Assembly: GCA_036788095.1 (NCBI GenBank)
Contig: DAIQOA010000023.1
Location: 1 to 37,506, forward strand
Direction of reading: 5' to 3'
Length of the DNA: 37,506 nt
Source: Anaerohabitans sp036788095
GTDB taxonomy: Bacteria > Zhuqueibacterota > Zhuqueibacteria > Residuimicrobiales > Residuimicrobiaceae
This document shows positions 23,140 to 32,376 of this stretch, piece by piece. Under the pieces are notes generated by a model. That model was not told where the DNA came from and did not search any database. It saw only the letters and a program-made list of their open reading frames with translations. The number at the start of each line of letters is the position of its first letter. Position 1 is the stretch's first letter. Both the position numbers and the translations under genes were made by a program.

Positions 23140-23157
23140 GTTCAAATATAATTGAAC
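23140..23157. promoter_or_regulatory. Palindromic operator candidate before xylA
   Basis: GTTCAA and TTGAAC flank the 6-base centre ATATAA, giving an 18-bp near-palindrome 7 bases after the -10 element. A repressor bound here would block transcription. No regulator gene of the XylR/ROK or LacI type is in the window. Confidence 0.45.
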
Positions 23158-23234
23158 TATTTTATTTACATTTCAACCATGCTCTCCAATGATCTGTCCG
23201 GTTTCTGAACATTTATTGACGCAAGGACCAGGCC

Positions 23235-24554
23235 ATGAGAAAAACCTATTTTCCCAAGATCACCGCTCCCATTCCTTTTGAGGGCAAGGATTCCAAGAAT
23301 CCGCTGGCGTTCAAGTATTATGATAAAAACGCCCGGGTCGGCCGCAAGACCATGGCCGCGCATCTGCGTTTCGCCGTGGCCTATTGGCACACCATGATGG
23401 CCGACGGCACGGACATGTTCGGCGGATCGAGCTATGACCGGCCCTGGGATGCTGCCGGCGATCCCATCGATCGTGCCAAACACACCATGGACGCTGCTTT
23501 TGAATTTTTCCAGAAACTGGGCGTTGACTATTACTGTTTTCACGACCGTGACATCGCTCCAGCAGGCGAGACCTTTGCCCAATCGTGCAAGAACCTGTGG
23601 ATCATGGTGGACCATGCCAAGCTTCTGCAAAAGCAGACGGGCGTGAAACTGCTCTGGGGCACGGCCAATCTGTTCGGTCATCGCATCTACACCTCCGGGG
23701 CGTCCACCAATCCGGATGCGCATGTCTTCGCCCTGGCCGCGGCGCAGGTCAAGAACGCGCTGGACGCCACCAAGGCTCTGGGCGGCGAAAACTATGTGTT
23801 CTGGGGAGGCCGCGAGGGTTATGAATCACTGCTCAACACTGATCTCAAGCACGAGCAGGAGCAGCTGGCGCGCTTTTTTCACATGGCGGTGGATTACGCG
23901 AAAAAGATCGGCTTCAGGGGCCAGTTTCTCATCGAACCCAAGCCCTGCGAGCCGACCAAGCACCAGTACGATTTCGATACCACCACGGCGCTGGCGTTTC
24001 TACGCCAGTACGATCTCATCGATTATTTCAAGATCAACGTCGAGGCCAATCACGCCACTCTGGCCAAACACACCTTTGAGCACGAGTTGACTGTGGCCTC
24101 CGCGGCCGGCAAACTGGGCAGCGTGGACGCCAATCGCGGCGACCTGTTGCTGGGATGGGACACGGATCAGTTCCCCACCGATCTCTACAGCACTACGTTG
24201 GCCATGATGATCATCCTCAAGCAGAACGGACTGGGCAGCGGTGGACTCAACTTCGACGCCCATGTGCGGCGCAGCTCTATCGACCCGGTGGATCTGTTTC
24301 ACGCCCATATCGGCGGCATGGATGCCTTTGCCCGCGGCCTGTTGATCGCCCACCGACTCATTCAGGATAAAGCCCTGAGCGCTTTTATCGATAAACGGTA
24401 TGAGAGCTATCGTTCGGGGATCGGCGTAAAAATCATGGCCGGCAAGGTGGGGTTTGTCGAACTGGAAAAATACATCCTCGAGCAGGGCATGCCGACGATG
24501 AAGAGCGGCCGCCTCGAGATGCTGGAAAACATCCTCAACGATTATATCCGCTGA
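23235..24554 (+). CDS. xylA: Xylose isomerase
   Basis: This 439-residue cytoplasmic enzyme interconverts D-xylose and D-xylulose and often accepts glucose/fructose. The class II (long) form is clear from the ~50-residue N-terminal extension and AYWHTMMADGTDMFGG. Catalytic and metal residues appear in CFHDRDIAPAG (His103, Asp106), WGTANLFGHRIYTSGASTNP, FLIEPKPCEPTKHQYDFD (Glu at about 234, the metal-bridging residue), NVEANHATLAKHTFEHEL, DANRGDLLLGWDTDQFP and GGLNFDAHVRR. Full length and ending are normal. AAGGA precedes ATG 23235. No xylulokinase gene is adjacent. The gene has its own promoter and operator candidate and lies just before the sigma/receptor locus, which may supply its sugars. 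Confidence 0.97.
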   Translation: MRKTYFPKITAPIPFEGKDSKNPLAFKYYDKNARVGRKTMAAHLRFAVAYWHTMMADGTDMFGGSSYDRPWDAAGDPIDRAKHTMDAAFEFFQKLGVDYYCFHDRDIAPAGETFAQSCKNLWIMVDHAKLLQKQTGVKLLWGTANLFGHRIYTSGASTNPDAHVFALAAAQVKNALDATKALGGENYVFWGGREGYESLLNTDLKHEQEQLARFFHMAVDYAKKIGFRGQFLIEPKPCEPTKHQYDFDTTTALAFLRQYDLIDYFKINVEANHATLAKHTFEHELTVASAAGKLGSVDANRGDLLLGWDTDQFPTDLYSTTLAMMIILKQNGLGSGGLNFDAHVRRSSIDPVDLFHAHIGGMDAFARGLLIAHRLIQDKALSAFIDKRYESYRSGIGVKIMAGKVGFVELEKYILEQGMPTMKSGRLEMLENILNDYIR

Positions 24555-24562
24555 TCTTCATT

Positions 24563-24587
24563 GCGCTGGCTCGATGAGAGCCGGCGC
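24563..24587 (+). terminator. Hairpin after xylA
   Basis: GCGCTGGCTC and GAGCCGGCGC pair over 10 positions (one G-T) around the 5-base loop GATGA, 8 bp after the xylA stop. No T-run follows, so it is a weak or factor-assisted terminator candidate. Confidence 0.5.
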
Positions 24588-24666
24588 CCACAAACCTATC
24601 CAGTGAACCTCTTTCATTCTCAACCTTTCATACTTCCGGATGTAGCAGCCCTTCACGACAAATGAC

Positions 24667-24695
24667 TTGATATCAATTTTTTTGCAAGTTATATT
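24667..24695 (+). promoter_or_regulatory. Candidate promoter for the sigma-factor gene
   Basis: TTGATA (24667-24672) and TATATT (24690-24695) are separated by 17 bases, about 110 bp before the sigma-factor ATG. This would be a housekeeping-type promoter for the regulatory gene. Spacing and AT content support it, but no experiment or conserved copy does. Confidence 0.45.
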
Positions 24696-24806
24696 GCAGC
24701 GACCAAGGAGCGTATTCAGGTTGATCGGCTGGCCCGCCGGCAAACGGAGACAGGTGTAATTGTCCGCCGGTGTGCAGGGCTGGATTGGATCGTTTTCAGG
24801 AATCAT

Positions 24807-25382
24807 ATGACTCAAAACGTTATCACCTCCTTTGTTGCCGATATCCCTTCTGTGGAGATAGAAAAGCTCCGCAGCGGCGATGCGGAGGCTTTTGAGCAGC
24901 TGTTCCGCTGGTTCTTCTATCCCCTGGTCGCCTTTGCGTGCCATTATGTAAACGATCATGAGGCCGCTGAGGACCTGGTTCAGGATGTTTTTATTCATGT
25001 ATGGTCTCATCGTGAACAACTCGATCCCGGGCGAAACATTAAAACATATCTCTATACGGCCGTTCGCAACCGAGCCTTTAAATATGCGCGGCATCTTCGC
25101 GTGCGCGAGCACTACCGTATCCATCATATCGCTTCCAACGCAACCGCTGATTCTCCAGAACAACAAGCGGCGGATGCGGAATTCCACAAAGCCCTTGAAA
25201 GATCGATTCAAACCCTGCCGGTTAAATGCCGAACCATTTTTTGCATGAACCGATTTGATGGTTTAAAATATCGCGAGATCGCTGAAATACTCGATATTTC
25301 CATCAAAACGGTGGAGACTCAGATGGGTCGCGCGTTAAAGCTTCTGAAAAAACAACTGCAAGCCTTTCTCCTCCTTTTCTAG
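24807..25382 (+). CDS. ECF-subfamily RNA polymerase sigma factor (FecI/Bacteroidota type)
   Basis: The 191-residue protein has sigma region 2 (AFEQLFRWFFYPLVAFACHY, then AAEDLVQDVFIHVWSHREQL) for core binding and -10 melting. A variable linker follows. Region 4 (LPVKCRTIFCMNRFDGLKYR, then EIAEILDISIKTVETQMGRA) contains the helix-turn-helix that reads the -35 element. No region 1 or 3 is present, so it is a group 4 (ECF) sigma factor. The FecR gene and TonB-dependent receptor right behind it show the usual transenvelope signalling trio. The sigma factor should be held by FecR at the inner membrane and released when the receptor binds its ligand. AGGA precedes ATG 24807. Its target promoters are probably within this locus, but I could not identify them. 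Confidence 0.94.
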   Translation: MTQNVITSFVADIPSVEIEKLRSGDAEAFEQLFRWFFYPLVAFACHYVNDHEAAEDLVQDVFIHVWSHREQLDPGRNIKTYLYTAVRNRAFKYARHLRVREHYRIHHIASNATADSPEQQAADAEFHKALERSIQTLPVKCRTIFCMNRFDGLKYREIAEILDISIKTVETQMGRALKLLKKQLQAFLLLF

Positions 25383-25526
25383 TTTTGGCAAAAAAATCTG
25401 TAAGAATCTCTGCTCGTGTCAGGGTAATCGTCCTGTTAAGGGTATAATAGCGTTGAGAGTGATCTTGAAACGAGCGATGTGGGTGCTCGATGCACCACAA
25501 ATAAACCTATTTTTATAGGAAAGTCC

Positions 25527-26555
25527 ATGGATGAAAATGACCGTTTGAAACTGGTCGTCCGCTATCTCTCCGGGGAGTGCAGCGAAGAGGAAAAAGAGAC
25601 GATTTTCCAATCGATTCAAACCGATCCGCAGTTTTACCGGCTGCTCAAAGCTTTGCAGGCGAAAGAAAAAATTGTTTTTACTGAAGATATAGGTCCGGCT
25701 TGGCAAAGGTTGAAAAGAGGCCTGGAAAAAGTTGCGGCAGAAAACAAAACCAGGTCTGCGGGGATTTCTTTTTGGTCGTTTTTGCGACCCTGGCATGCCG
25801 TTCCGGTTCGTCGCACTCTGCAATTCGCTTCGATTTTTCTTGTTTTGGCTGTTGCGGCCTGGTCCTTCAAGCTTTTGTACCACCGCCTGATTGCGCCGCA
25901 GGCGGATTATCAGGTCGTGACCGTTGAAAATGGACAACGCACCCATTTGAACCTGTCCGACGGCACTCATATCGTTTTGGATGCCGGAAGTACCTTGAGA
26001 TATCCGCTACGGTTTTACAATTCGAGAGAGGTGTTTTTACAGGGGGAGGCCTATTTTGAGGTAACGCATAATCAGCACAAACCCTTTTGCGTTCATGCCA
26101 ATCATGCGACCATCCGAGTGTTGGGCACGCGGTTCAACATACGCGCCTGGAAGGAAAATCCTGCTGTGGCGGTCACCGTAACCGAAGGCCGGGTTGCCCT
26201 GAGTTCTCTGGATGAATCGGCTCAGAAAACTGTTGTCATCCCAAAGGGCTATTTCAGTTCTTTGACCGAGGAAGGGCCGCCGACGACGCCCGTACCGGTC
26301 GATGTGGAATCCAATCTCCGTTGGCGGTACAATGAGATACGATTCAAGGATGCCAGCGTAGAGGAAGTCATGGCGCAATTGCAGCGCTGGTACGACTATC
26401 AGTTTGATGTGGATGACCTCTCTGTTCTTAAGCAAAGGATGACCGTTCACATTCAAATGACCAATATCGATGATGTGCTTGAATTGATGTCCATCCTCAC
26501 CGACACCAAGATCACCAAGGATGGAAAAACAATCAAGATCAGAGCAAAAGAGTGA
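25527..26555 (+). CDS. FecR-family anti-sigma factor
   Basis: This 342-residue inner-membrane regulator starts at ATG 25527 (AGGAAAG upstream); a GTG at 25479 adds only non-family residues. Residues 1-90 form the cytoplasmic anti-sigma part with the RYLSGECSEEEKE motif. A single membrane helix lies at about 98-118 (LQFASIFLVLAVAAWSFKLL). The periplasmic FecR domain follows, with VTVENGQRTHLNLSDGTHIV, LQGEAYFEVTHNQHKPFCVH and VRVLGTRFN-like ATIRVLGTRFNIRAW. The C-terminal DUF4974/STN-like segment is LRWRYNEIRFKDASVEEVMA. It would receive the signal from the receptor STN domain and release the sigma factor. It ends at the GTG-TGA junction before the receptor gene, so the receptor ATG lies only 17 bp further on. 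Confidence 0.94.
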   Translation: MDENDRLKLVVRYLSGECSEEEKETIFQSIQTDPQFYRLLKALQAKEKIVFTEDIGPAWQRLKRGLEKVAAENKTRSAGISFWSFLRPWHAVPVRRTLQFASIFLVLAVAAWSFKLLYHRLIAPQADYQVVTVENGQRTHLNLSDGTHIVLDAGSTLRYPLRFYNSREVFLQGEAYFEVTHNQHKPFCVHANHATIRVLGTRFNIRAWKENPAVAVTVTEGRVALSSLDESAQKTVVIPKGYFSSLTEEGPPTTPVPVDVESNLRWRYNEIRFKDASVEEVMAQLQRWYDYQFDVDDLSVLKQRMTVHIQMTNIDDVLELMSILTDTKITKDGKTIKIRAKE

Positions 26556-26572
26556 AAGGAATAGGGTCGCCC

Positions 26573-29500
26573 ATGAAACGACTGATCGTGTTTTGGACCC
26601 TGCTGAGTACCTCCACGGTTCTGTTTTCGCAGGAAAGACTGATCGATCTGAGTCAAGCCGAGATGCATGGCAGGGTGATTCCACTGTCTTTGTTGAACAA
26701 AATTTCGATTCACCTGGACCGGGCGCCGTTCGAGGTAGCTCTGGCAACCATCTCGGCCAAGAGTCATGTCAAATTGAATTACCGTCCTTCGCAGATGCCT
26801 TTGGATGCAGAGGTCTCTTTGCATGAGGACAATGTCTACGCTATGGAAGCGCTGCTGACGGTTCTGAATCGTACCGGCACGGTGTTGAAAATCACCCAGG
26901 AGGGGCAGTTAGCCATTGTGCCACAAGCGGAATCGGTACCGGCCAAGCCAGTGGACGATAAAGGCAGCCTCAACGGCACGGTGAGAGATTCCCAATCCGG
27001 AGAGCCCTTGCCGGGCGCCAACATCTATTTGGATGGCACCGCCATCGGCGGCGTTTCGGATCTGAGCGGCTTCTATCAAATCAAACAGATCCCCGCCGGA
27101 TCCTATTTGTTGAAAATTTCGTTTATCGGCTATAAACGGAAAGAGGTGTCCATACAGATCAGGCCCGGAGAGGCGAAAAAGCTGGACCTGGCGCTCGATT
27201 TCGATGTCGTGAGAGGTGGGACGATGGTGATTACAGCGCAGGCGGAAGGGCAGGTCGCGGCCATCAACAAACAGTTGCGCTCCAACACCATCAAGAACGT
27301 GGTGGCCTCGGAGCGCATCATGGAGTTGCCGGATGCCAATGCTGCGGAATCCATCGGCCGCCTGTCGGGCGTTTCCATTCAGCGCAGCGGCGGGGAAGGC
27401 AACCGGGTGGTGATCCGCGGATTGTCGCCCACCTATAACGCCATCACCATCAACGGCGACAAGATTCCGGCAACCGACCTGGGCGACCGCAGCGTGGATC
27501 TAAACATGATCTCGCCGGAAATGCTCAAGGGGATCGAATTGACCAAGGCTTTGACGCCCGATCAGGATGCGGACGCCTTCGGCGGTGTGGTCAACTTTCA
27601 AATAGCGGATGCCTTGGAGGGTTTTCGCTATAACCTCCGTTTTCAGCAGGGTTATAACGATCAGCGCGACGAGACCGGGCAATTTAAAGGCAGCCTGATG
27701 TTGAGCAATCGGTTTTGGGAGAACCGGTTAGGCATTATGATCACCGGCGGTCGCGAAAAAGCGCAGAGGGGTTCGGATCAGTTGTCCGCCGGATATTTCG
27801 TCACGCGTGAAAAAAGAGAGGGTGAGGACCTGGCGCCGATATCCGTCTCCCAGACGGAGCTGGACTATATCGACGAAATACGCGAACGGTCCGGATTCAG
27901 CGTCGTGATCGATTATCGACTGCCGGCCGGAAAATTGATGCTTAGCAATTTCATGAGCCGACTGGACCGGAACGAACTCATCAACTGGAACAGCTACCAG
28001 CTCAGCAACAACTGGCGGGACCTGGGTTTGCGAAACCGCATCAGTCAGATCGACGTGCTGACCAATTCGTTTTCCGGAGAACATCATTTCCATTCTGCCA
28101 AATTGGACTGGCGAATGAGCCGATCCTCCTCCCTGACCCGATCTCCGTACAACAGTTATTTTCGATTCCGTGAGCGCAGCGCTTTTGATCAGAGTTTGAT
28201 TCCCGCCGAAAATTTCGGTCCAGACGCACTCATTAATGCGGCTTTTAACAATTATGCGGATATGGGATCGCAGACGGCCTCGTTCACCACTGATCGTTCT
28301 TTCGAAAGAGACTATACCTCGCAACTCAATCTGGAAGTGCCGATCACCCTGTCGAGGAAAATAGCGGGCAATCTAAAGATGGGTGGCAAATACACGGATA
28401 AGCGCAAGGAAAGGGATAAAAACCATCTGCGCAGATTCCTGAATTCTCCGCTGCCGCAATTCGTCAGGCACCATACGCAATTCGGCACATCGGGATTTGA
28501 CTATAAAACCGTCACCGGAGGATTCCCGTCCGTAGCCAATTATTTGGACGCCACATTCAAGGCGACGGATTATCTGAATGGTCGGTATGACTTTGGTTAC
28601 CGGCTGGATGCCGACGAGTTAAACCATCTGATGCAGGGCTATGTGCTCGACTCTTTGCTCATAGGCTCGTCGATTGAGGATTTGGACGATTATGAAACCA
28701 CCGAGGCCGTCGCCGCCGGCTATGTCATGTCCGAATGGAACCTGGGTCGTCTTTTGATGATTTTGCCCGGTGTGCGCTATGAACACACGCACACCGATAT
28801 GACCGGTCGCAAAGGCTGGATCGCCGATTCGGAAACAGAACCCGGACTGGACGATCCGGTTGTTTACGACACCACGGCCACCAACGCATACGCTCGCTGG
28901 TTTCCCATGATGCATGTCCGCGTCAGACCAACCAACTGGTTCGATCTGCGATTGGCCTACACCAAAACGCTTTCCCGGCCAAGGCTGGATTATCTCATGC
29001 CGTTGAAAGCGGTGGACGGTTCGGCACAGACCGTCGAATTCGGCAGGCCGGATCTGAAACCGCAGATCTCCAGCAACTATGATCTGTTTTTATCTTTTTA
29101 CGGCAACCAGCTGGGGTTGCTCACCTGCGGTGGTTTTTACAAAGAGATATCTGATCTGATTTTCATGAGGACCGGTCACAAGATTCTGAACGCACAAAAA
29201 GAGGGTTACACATCAGATCTGCAGGGGTTGACCCTGATTCAGCCGGAAAACAATCCCAACCTGACCAAGGTCAAAGGATGGGAGGCGGAATGGCAGACCC
29301 GGTTCGACTGGTTGCCCAACCCGTTGAACGGGCTGGTTTTGAATATTAATTTCACCCATCTGTGGTCTGAAACCAAGTTCCCACGTTCTTTTGTACGGCA
29401 GCAGAAGATCAACGTATTCCCGTTTGTCAGGACTACGGTGGTCGATAGCTTTCGCATCGGAAGAATGCCGGATCAGGCCAATGACATTATGAATGTTTCC

Positions 29501-29785
29501 ATAGGCTACGACAAAGGGCCGTTATCCGCAAGAATATCCATGCTGCATCAGGGGAAAACGCTCTCCCAGGTGGGCGAGCGGCCGGAACTGGACGGATTTA
29601 CCGCTGATTTGCTGCGTTGGGATCTCTCGGCCAACTATCGCCTGAGCAAACATCTCAAACTCTTTTTCAATTGGAACAACATCGCTAATGAGCCGGATGA
29701 ATCCTACCAACAGGCCACACGCTTTCTCACCCATCAGGAGTACTATGGCTGGACCACCGATTTCGGGATCGGGTATGCATTCTAA
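26573..29785 (+). CDS. TonB-dependent outer-membrane receptor with STN signalling domain
   Basis: The 1070-residue protein begins with a signal peptide (MKRLIVFWTLLSTSTVLFSQ). Domain order: STN at about 40-120 (IHLDRAPFEVALATISAKSH), a carboxypeptidase-regulatory-like domain at about 130-210 (LNGTVRDSQSGEPLPGANIY), and a plug at about 230-350 (ELPDANAAESIGRLSGVSIQ, then GEGNRVVIRGLSPTYNAITI). A 22-strand barrel then ends in the aromatic terminus GIGYAF. The plug resembles the TonB-Xanth-Caul group (TIGR01782), associated with uptake of plant-type glycans, rather than SusC, and no SusD gene follows. The STN domain fits signalling to FecR. A GTG at 26552 is in frame, but ATG 26573 starts the signal peptide directly. 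It probably imports an oligosaccharide or a similar large substrate with TonB energy; the ligand is not known. Confidence 0.93.
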   Translation: MKRLIVFWTLLSTSTVLFSQERLIDLSQAEMHGRVIPLSLLNKISIHLDRAPFEVALATISAKSHVKLNYRPSQMPLDAEVSLHEDNVYAMEALLTVLNRTGTVLKITQEGQLAIVPQAESVPAKPVDDKGSLNGTVRDSQSGEPLPGANIYLDGTAIGGVSDLSGFYQIKQIPAGSYLLKISFIGYKRKEVSIQIRPGEAKKLDLALDFDVVRGGTMVITAQAEGQVAAINKQLRSNTIKNVVASERIMELPDANAAESIGRLSGVSIQRSGGEGNRVVIRGLSPTYNAITINGDKIPATDLGDRSVDLNMISPEMLKGIELTKALTPDQDADAFGGVVNFQIADALEGFRYNLRFQQGYNDQRDETGQFKGSLMLSNRFWENRLGIMITGGREKAQRGSDQLSAGYFVTREKREGEDLAPISVSQTELDYIDEIRERSGFSVVIDYRLPAGKLMLSNFMSRLDRNELINWNSYQLSNNWRDLGLRNRISQIDVLTNSFSGEHHFHSAKLDWRMSRSSSLTRSPYNSYFRFRERSAFDQSLIPAENFGPDALINAAFNNYADMGSQTASFTTDRSFERDYTSQLNLEVPITLSRKIAGNLKMGGKYTDKRKERDKNHLRRFLNSPLPQFVRHHTQFGTSGFDYKTVTGGFPSVANYLDATFKATDYLNGRYDFGYRLDADELNHLMQGYVLDSLLIGSSIEDLDDYETTEAVAAGYVMSEWNLGRLLMILPGVRYEHTHTDMTGRKGWIADSETEPGLDDPVVYDTTATNAYARWFPMMHVRVRPTNWFDLRLAYTKTLSRPRLDYLMPLKAVDGSAQTVEFGRPDLKPQISSNYDLFLSFYGNQLGLLTCGGFYKEISDLIFMRTGHKILNAQKEGYTSDLQGLTLIQPENNPNLTKVKGWEAEWQTRFDWLPNPLNGLVLNINFTHLWSETKFPRSFVRQQKINVFPFVRTTVVDSFRIGRMPDQANDIMNVSIGYDKGPLSARISMLHQGKTLSQVGERPELDGFTADLLRWDLSANYRLSKHLKLFFNWNNIANEPDESYQQATRFLTHQEYYGWTTDFGIGYAF

Positions 29786-29816
29786 AGCCACTTTATCAAA
29801 TTAAAGGAGACGTGCG

Positions 29817-31469
29817 ATGAGACGAAAAGTTGTTACCGCCATGGTGTTGACGGGATGGTTCCTCCTGTCGTTGACTGCACTGAACGTTTACAGCCAGGAA
29901 CCCGATACCTTGGATGTGCCGCAAGGATATGAAACGCTCAATCGGGCGATTCAGGGCGACACCTCGGCCACGGGCGGACCGAAAAACCTGAACCGGGTGT
30001 ACCGGCTGGAACGCGGCGGCTACTATCTGCTGAACGGCATCCTCAAAGGCATTCAGGCCGCTCCGCTTCGAGTTGTGGCGGCCAAAGGCAGCGGCCCCAG
30101 GCCGATGCTCATTCCGGCTGTGACTGAATCCGGATCTGCCGGCAACGCCTTCCAGCCCGGCGGCGACATCGAAGTGCGGGGATTGTACGTGTCGGGCATC
30201 GATAACCTTGGCAATCAGGCCGGCAAAAACATGTTCCGCTGCGACGGTAAAAAAGCGCGCATCATCATCGACGACTGCTTTTTAGATCATGATGCCCAAA
30301 CCATCATCCGCATGAACGCCGAAGGCCAGAAACTTTTGCTCACCAATTCGACTCTTCGTAATTCCATACTGCTGGCCAATCCCAGCAATGGACGAATGAT
30401 CGATACCCGCAGCAACACGCAGGATTCCATATTCATTCAAAACTGCACGGCGTATCTCTGCAGCCATTATCCCCTGGAAGGCAGCGGCGTTATCAAAAAC
30501 CTGATCATTGATCATAACACCTTTTATGAAACCGGCGGCCGTCTGCGGACGGAAAAAATGATCAAAGGGACCATCACCAATAATATTTTTGTCGACTTTG
30601 ATTTCGAAGGATCGGGTTATGATTCGACGCTGACTAATGCGGACAGTACAAGAGATGAATGCGTTACCATTGACTCACTCAAATCCACTCTGGCCACGGA
30701 AGAGGAACGTGTGATCCGCATTGCCAACAACGTGTACGGCTACTCTCCCGAAGTGACCGCCATGTTGCAGACCACCGTCAAAACCACTTCGGTTTTTTTC
30801 AATCTGAGAACCCAGGCCTTCATCGACCGTTTTCCCAATATGACGGCAGAGAACAACATTGCAGAATATCCCGATTTTTCCGATTCACCTGATCCTTCGG
30901 TAATTGCCGCTTATGCTCTGCACCGCATTACCACCAACTATAGCAACGAAGGCAATCCCGATCCGCGTGCGGATCGAAACGGCATGGCCGCTTTGGCGGA
31001 TAATCCGGCCAGCATGGGACCAGCGCCGGATGAGTTCGATTTTGATTATCCATCGACGGCCGCCGCCTACACGCATGCCGAAGGTGGTTTTCCTGCCGGC
31101 GATTTGAACTGGTTTCCGGATAAAAAGGCCCAGTGGCAGGCGTGGCTCACGACCGGTGTGACCGAATCCCATGCGGTGCATGCCCCCGCGGTCTTTACGC
31201 TTCAGCAGAATTATCCGAATCCGTTCAATCCGAGTACGACTCTATCTTATCAATTGCGGACCGCCGCAACGGTCCATTTGGCCATCTACAATGCTCTGGG
31301 ACAGCGGGTAACGACCTTGATCGACCAAAAACGGCAAGCCGCGGGCGCTTATCAGGTAGCTTGGAACGGTTTGAACGACGCCGGACAGCAGGCGAGCAAC
31401 GGTCTGTATATCTGCCGTCTCCAGGCGGATGGACAGGTACAAACCAGAAAAATGGTTATGATGAAATAA
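29817..31469 (+). CDS. Secreted parallel beta-helix protein with T9SS sorting domain
   Basis: This 550-residue protein has a signal peptide (VVTAMVLTGWFLLSLTALNV). The central region has the repeating short strands of a right-handed beta-helix: GDIEVRGLYVSGIDNLGNQ, ARIIIDDCFLDHDAQTIIRM, LLLTNSTLRNSILLAN, IFIQNCTAYLCSHYPLEG and KGTITNNIFVDFDF. This is the fold of pectate lyases and polysaccharide-binding relatives (DUF4957/DUF5123-like). No lyase Ca-site or Arg motif could be confirmed. The tail from about 460 reads FTLQQNYPNPFNPSTTLSYQ and ends TRKMVMMK, a T9SS signal, so it should reach the cell surface. It starts 31 bp after the receptor with AAAGGAGA upstream and is probably co-transcribed. 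It may bind, cut or present the polymer taken up by the receptor. Confidence 0.87.
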   Translation: MRRKVVTAMVLTGWFLLSLTALNVYSQEPDTLDVPQGYETLNRAIQGDTSATGGPKNLNRVYRLERGGYYLLNGILKGIQAAPLRVVAAKGSGPRPMLIPAVTESGSAGNAFQPGGDIEVRGLYVSGIDNLGNQAGKNMFRCDGKKARIIIDDCFLDHDAQTIIRMNAEGQKLLLTNSTLRNSILLANPSNGRMIDTRSNTQDSIFIQNCTAYLCSHYPLEGSGVIKNLIIDHNTFYETGGRLRTEKMIKGTITNNIFVDFDFEGSGYDSTLTNADSTRDECVTIDSLKSTLATEEERVIRIANNVYGYSPEVTAMLQTTVKTTSVFFNLRTQAFIDRFPNMTAENNIAEYPDFSDSPDPSVIAAYALHRITTNYSNEGNPDPRADRNGMAALADNPASMGPAPDEFDFDYPSTAAAYTHAEGGFPAGDLNWFPDKKAQWQAWLTTGVTESHAVHAPAVFTLQQNYPNPFNPSTTLSYQLRTAATVHLAIYNALGQRVTTLIDQKRQAAGAYQVAWNGLNDAGQQASNGLYICRLQADGQVQTRKMVMMK

Positions 31470-31504
31470 GTTGGACTGAAGGTCGAATGAGACGAGTTTC
31501 AACC

Positions 31505-31537
31505 CCGGAGTGACCGCATTTTTTGCGGCCACTCCGG
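31505..31537 (+). repeat. Intercistronic hairpin
   Basis: CCGGAGTG-A-CCGC pairs with GCGG-C-CACTCCGG (12 pairs, one mismatch) around a 7-base AT loop, 35 bp after the beta-helix gene. There is no T-run after it. It could reduce expression of the downstream genes or protect the upstream mRNA. Confidence 0.55.
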
Positions 31538-31629
31538 CTGTTATCACTGTTGCAGAACGCATCCGACCAGCTGGTCCAGTCCATGAGTCAAGTCAAGGGC
31601 GATTATCGATGCAGGAAAGGAAAAACAGC

Positions 31630-32376
31630 ATGAAGAGTTATTGGATGCTTATCATGCTTGGGTTCATCACTCACTGCGCTTTCGGTCAGGGCAGCGAACT
31701 GGCCGTGCATCTGTACGGCATGGGCGCCCTGCCGGCCGGGGATTACAGCAGGGACCTGGCAGACGACAGCCAATTGACGAGGCGATCCGGTTTTTCCATC
31801 GGCAGTCATATCGGGCTGGCGGCCACCGGATTTGGCATGGGCGCTGAATTGGTCTCGCCGGTCGGCTTTCGCGGCTTACAGTGGCTGTTCAGCGTCAAGG
31901 GGCTGTGTAACGGCTCAAACACAGAGGCGCTGCAGGCTGATTTTCGCAAAGAATTGGGTGATTCCGTCGCTTTGACGCTTGACTACGGGCAGTGGTTGAA
32001 CCTGCCGGTGATGACCGGCTTTCGCTATGATTACCAGTTTACCGCCGAATTCACCCTGTACAGCCTTTTGCAGGCTGGCATCAATTTTTCCAAAATGGCT
32101 TCCCGGAAGGCGAGCGTTGACGGCTTGATTGTCGAGGACGCTCATTTCGATTTTGCACGGGATTTTGGCTTTGAATGGGGCATCGGCGTTCTCTATAATC
32201 AGCGCTACAATCTTGGTTTTCGTTATCTGGATTTGCGCCATCCGCGCTATGAGGGCAGAAAAAAAATATCAGAGACGATTTTTCCCGAGATCGTGAGCAG
32301 AGACATCGTCATTTTAGGAGAAGAACGATCCATCTCCCTGTTCGTCGTTACCCTGGGCATTCAGCTGTTCAAGTAA
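31630..32376 (+). CDS. Outer-membrane beta-barrel protein (porin/PorT-like)
   Basis: From ATG 31630 (AGGAAAGGA upstream) the product has 248 residues with a signal peptide (MKSYWMLIMLGFITHCAFGQ). An in-frame ATG at 31510 lies in the hairpin region and adds 40 unrelated residues. The mature chain alternates hydrophobic and polar residues in strands with Gly-rich turns: GFSIGSHIGLAATGFGMGAE, LYSLLQAGINFSKM, FGFEWGIGVLYNQRYNLGFR. It ends FVVTLGIQLFK. This is the general pattern of 8-10-stranded outer-membrane barrels (OMP_b-brl/PorT-like). Its TAA overlaps the ATG of the next gene by one base (TAATG), so it is coupled to the enzyme pair. It may be a porin or a structural partner of the receptor. 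The specific role is unknown. Confidence 0.8.
   Translation: MKSYWMLIMLGFITHCAFGQGSELAVHLYGMGALPAGDYSRDLADDSQLTRRSGFSIGSHIGLAATGFGMGAELVSPVGFRGLQWLFSVKGLCNGSNTEALQADFRKELGDSVALTLDYGQWLNLPVMTGFRYDYQFTAEFTLYSLLQAGINFSKMASRKASVDGLIVEDAHFDFARDFGFEWGIGVLYNQRYNLGFRYLDLRHPRYEGRKKISETIFPEIVSRDIVILGEERSISLFVVTLGIQLFK

Noticed and set aside
26573..29785. Assignment of the receptor as SusC
   Set aside because: The plug motifs fit the TonB-Xanth-Caul type better, and no SusD-like lipoprotein gene follows.
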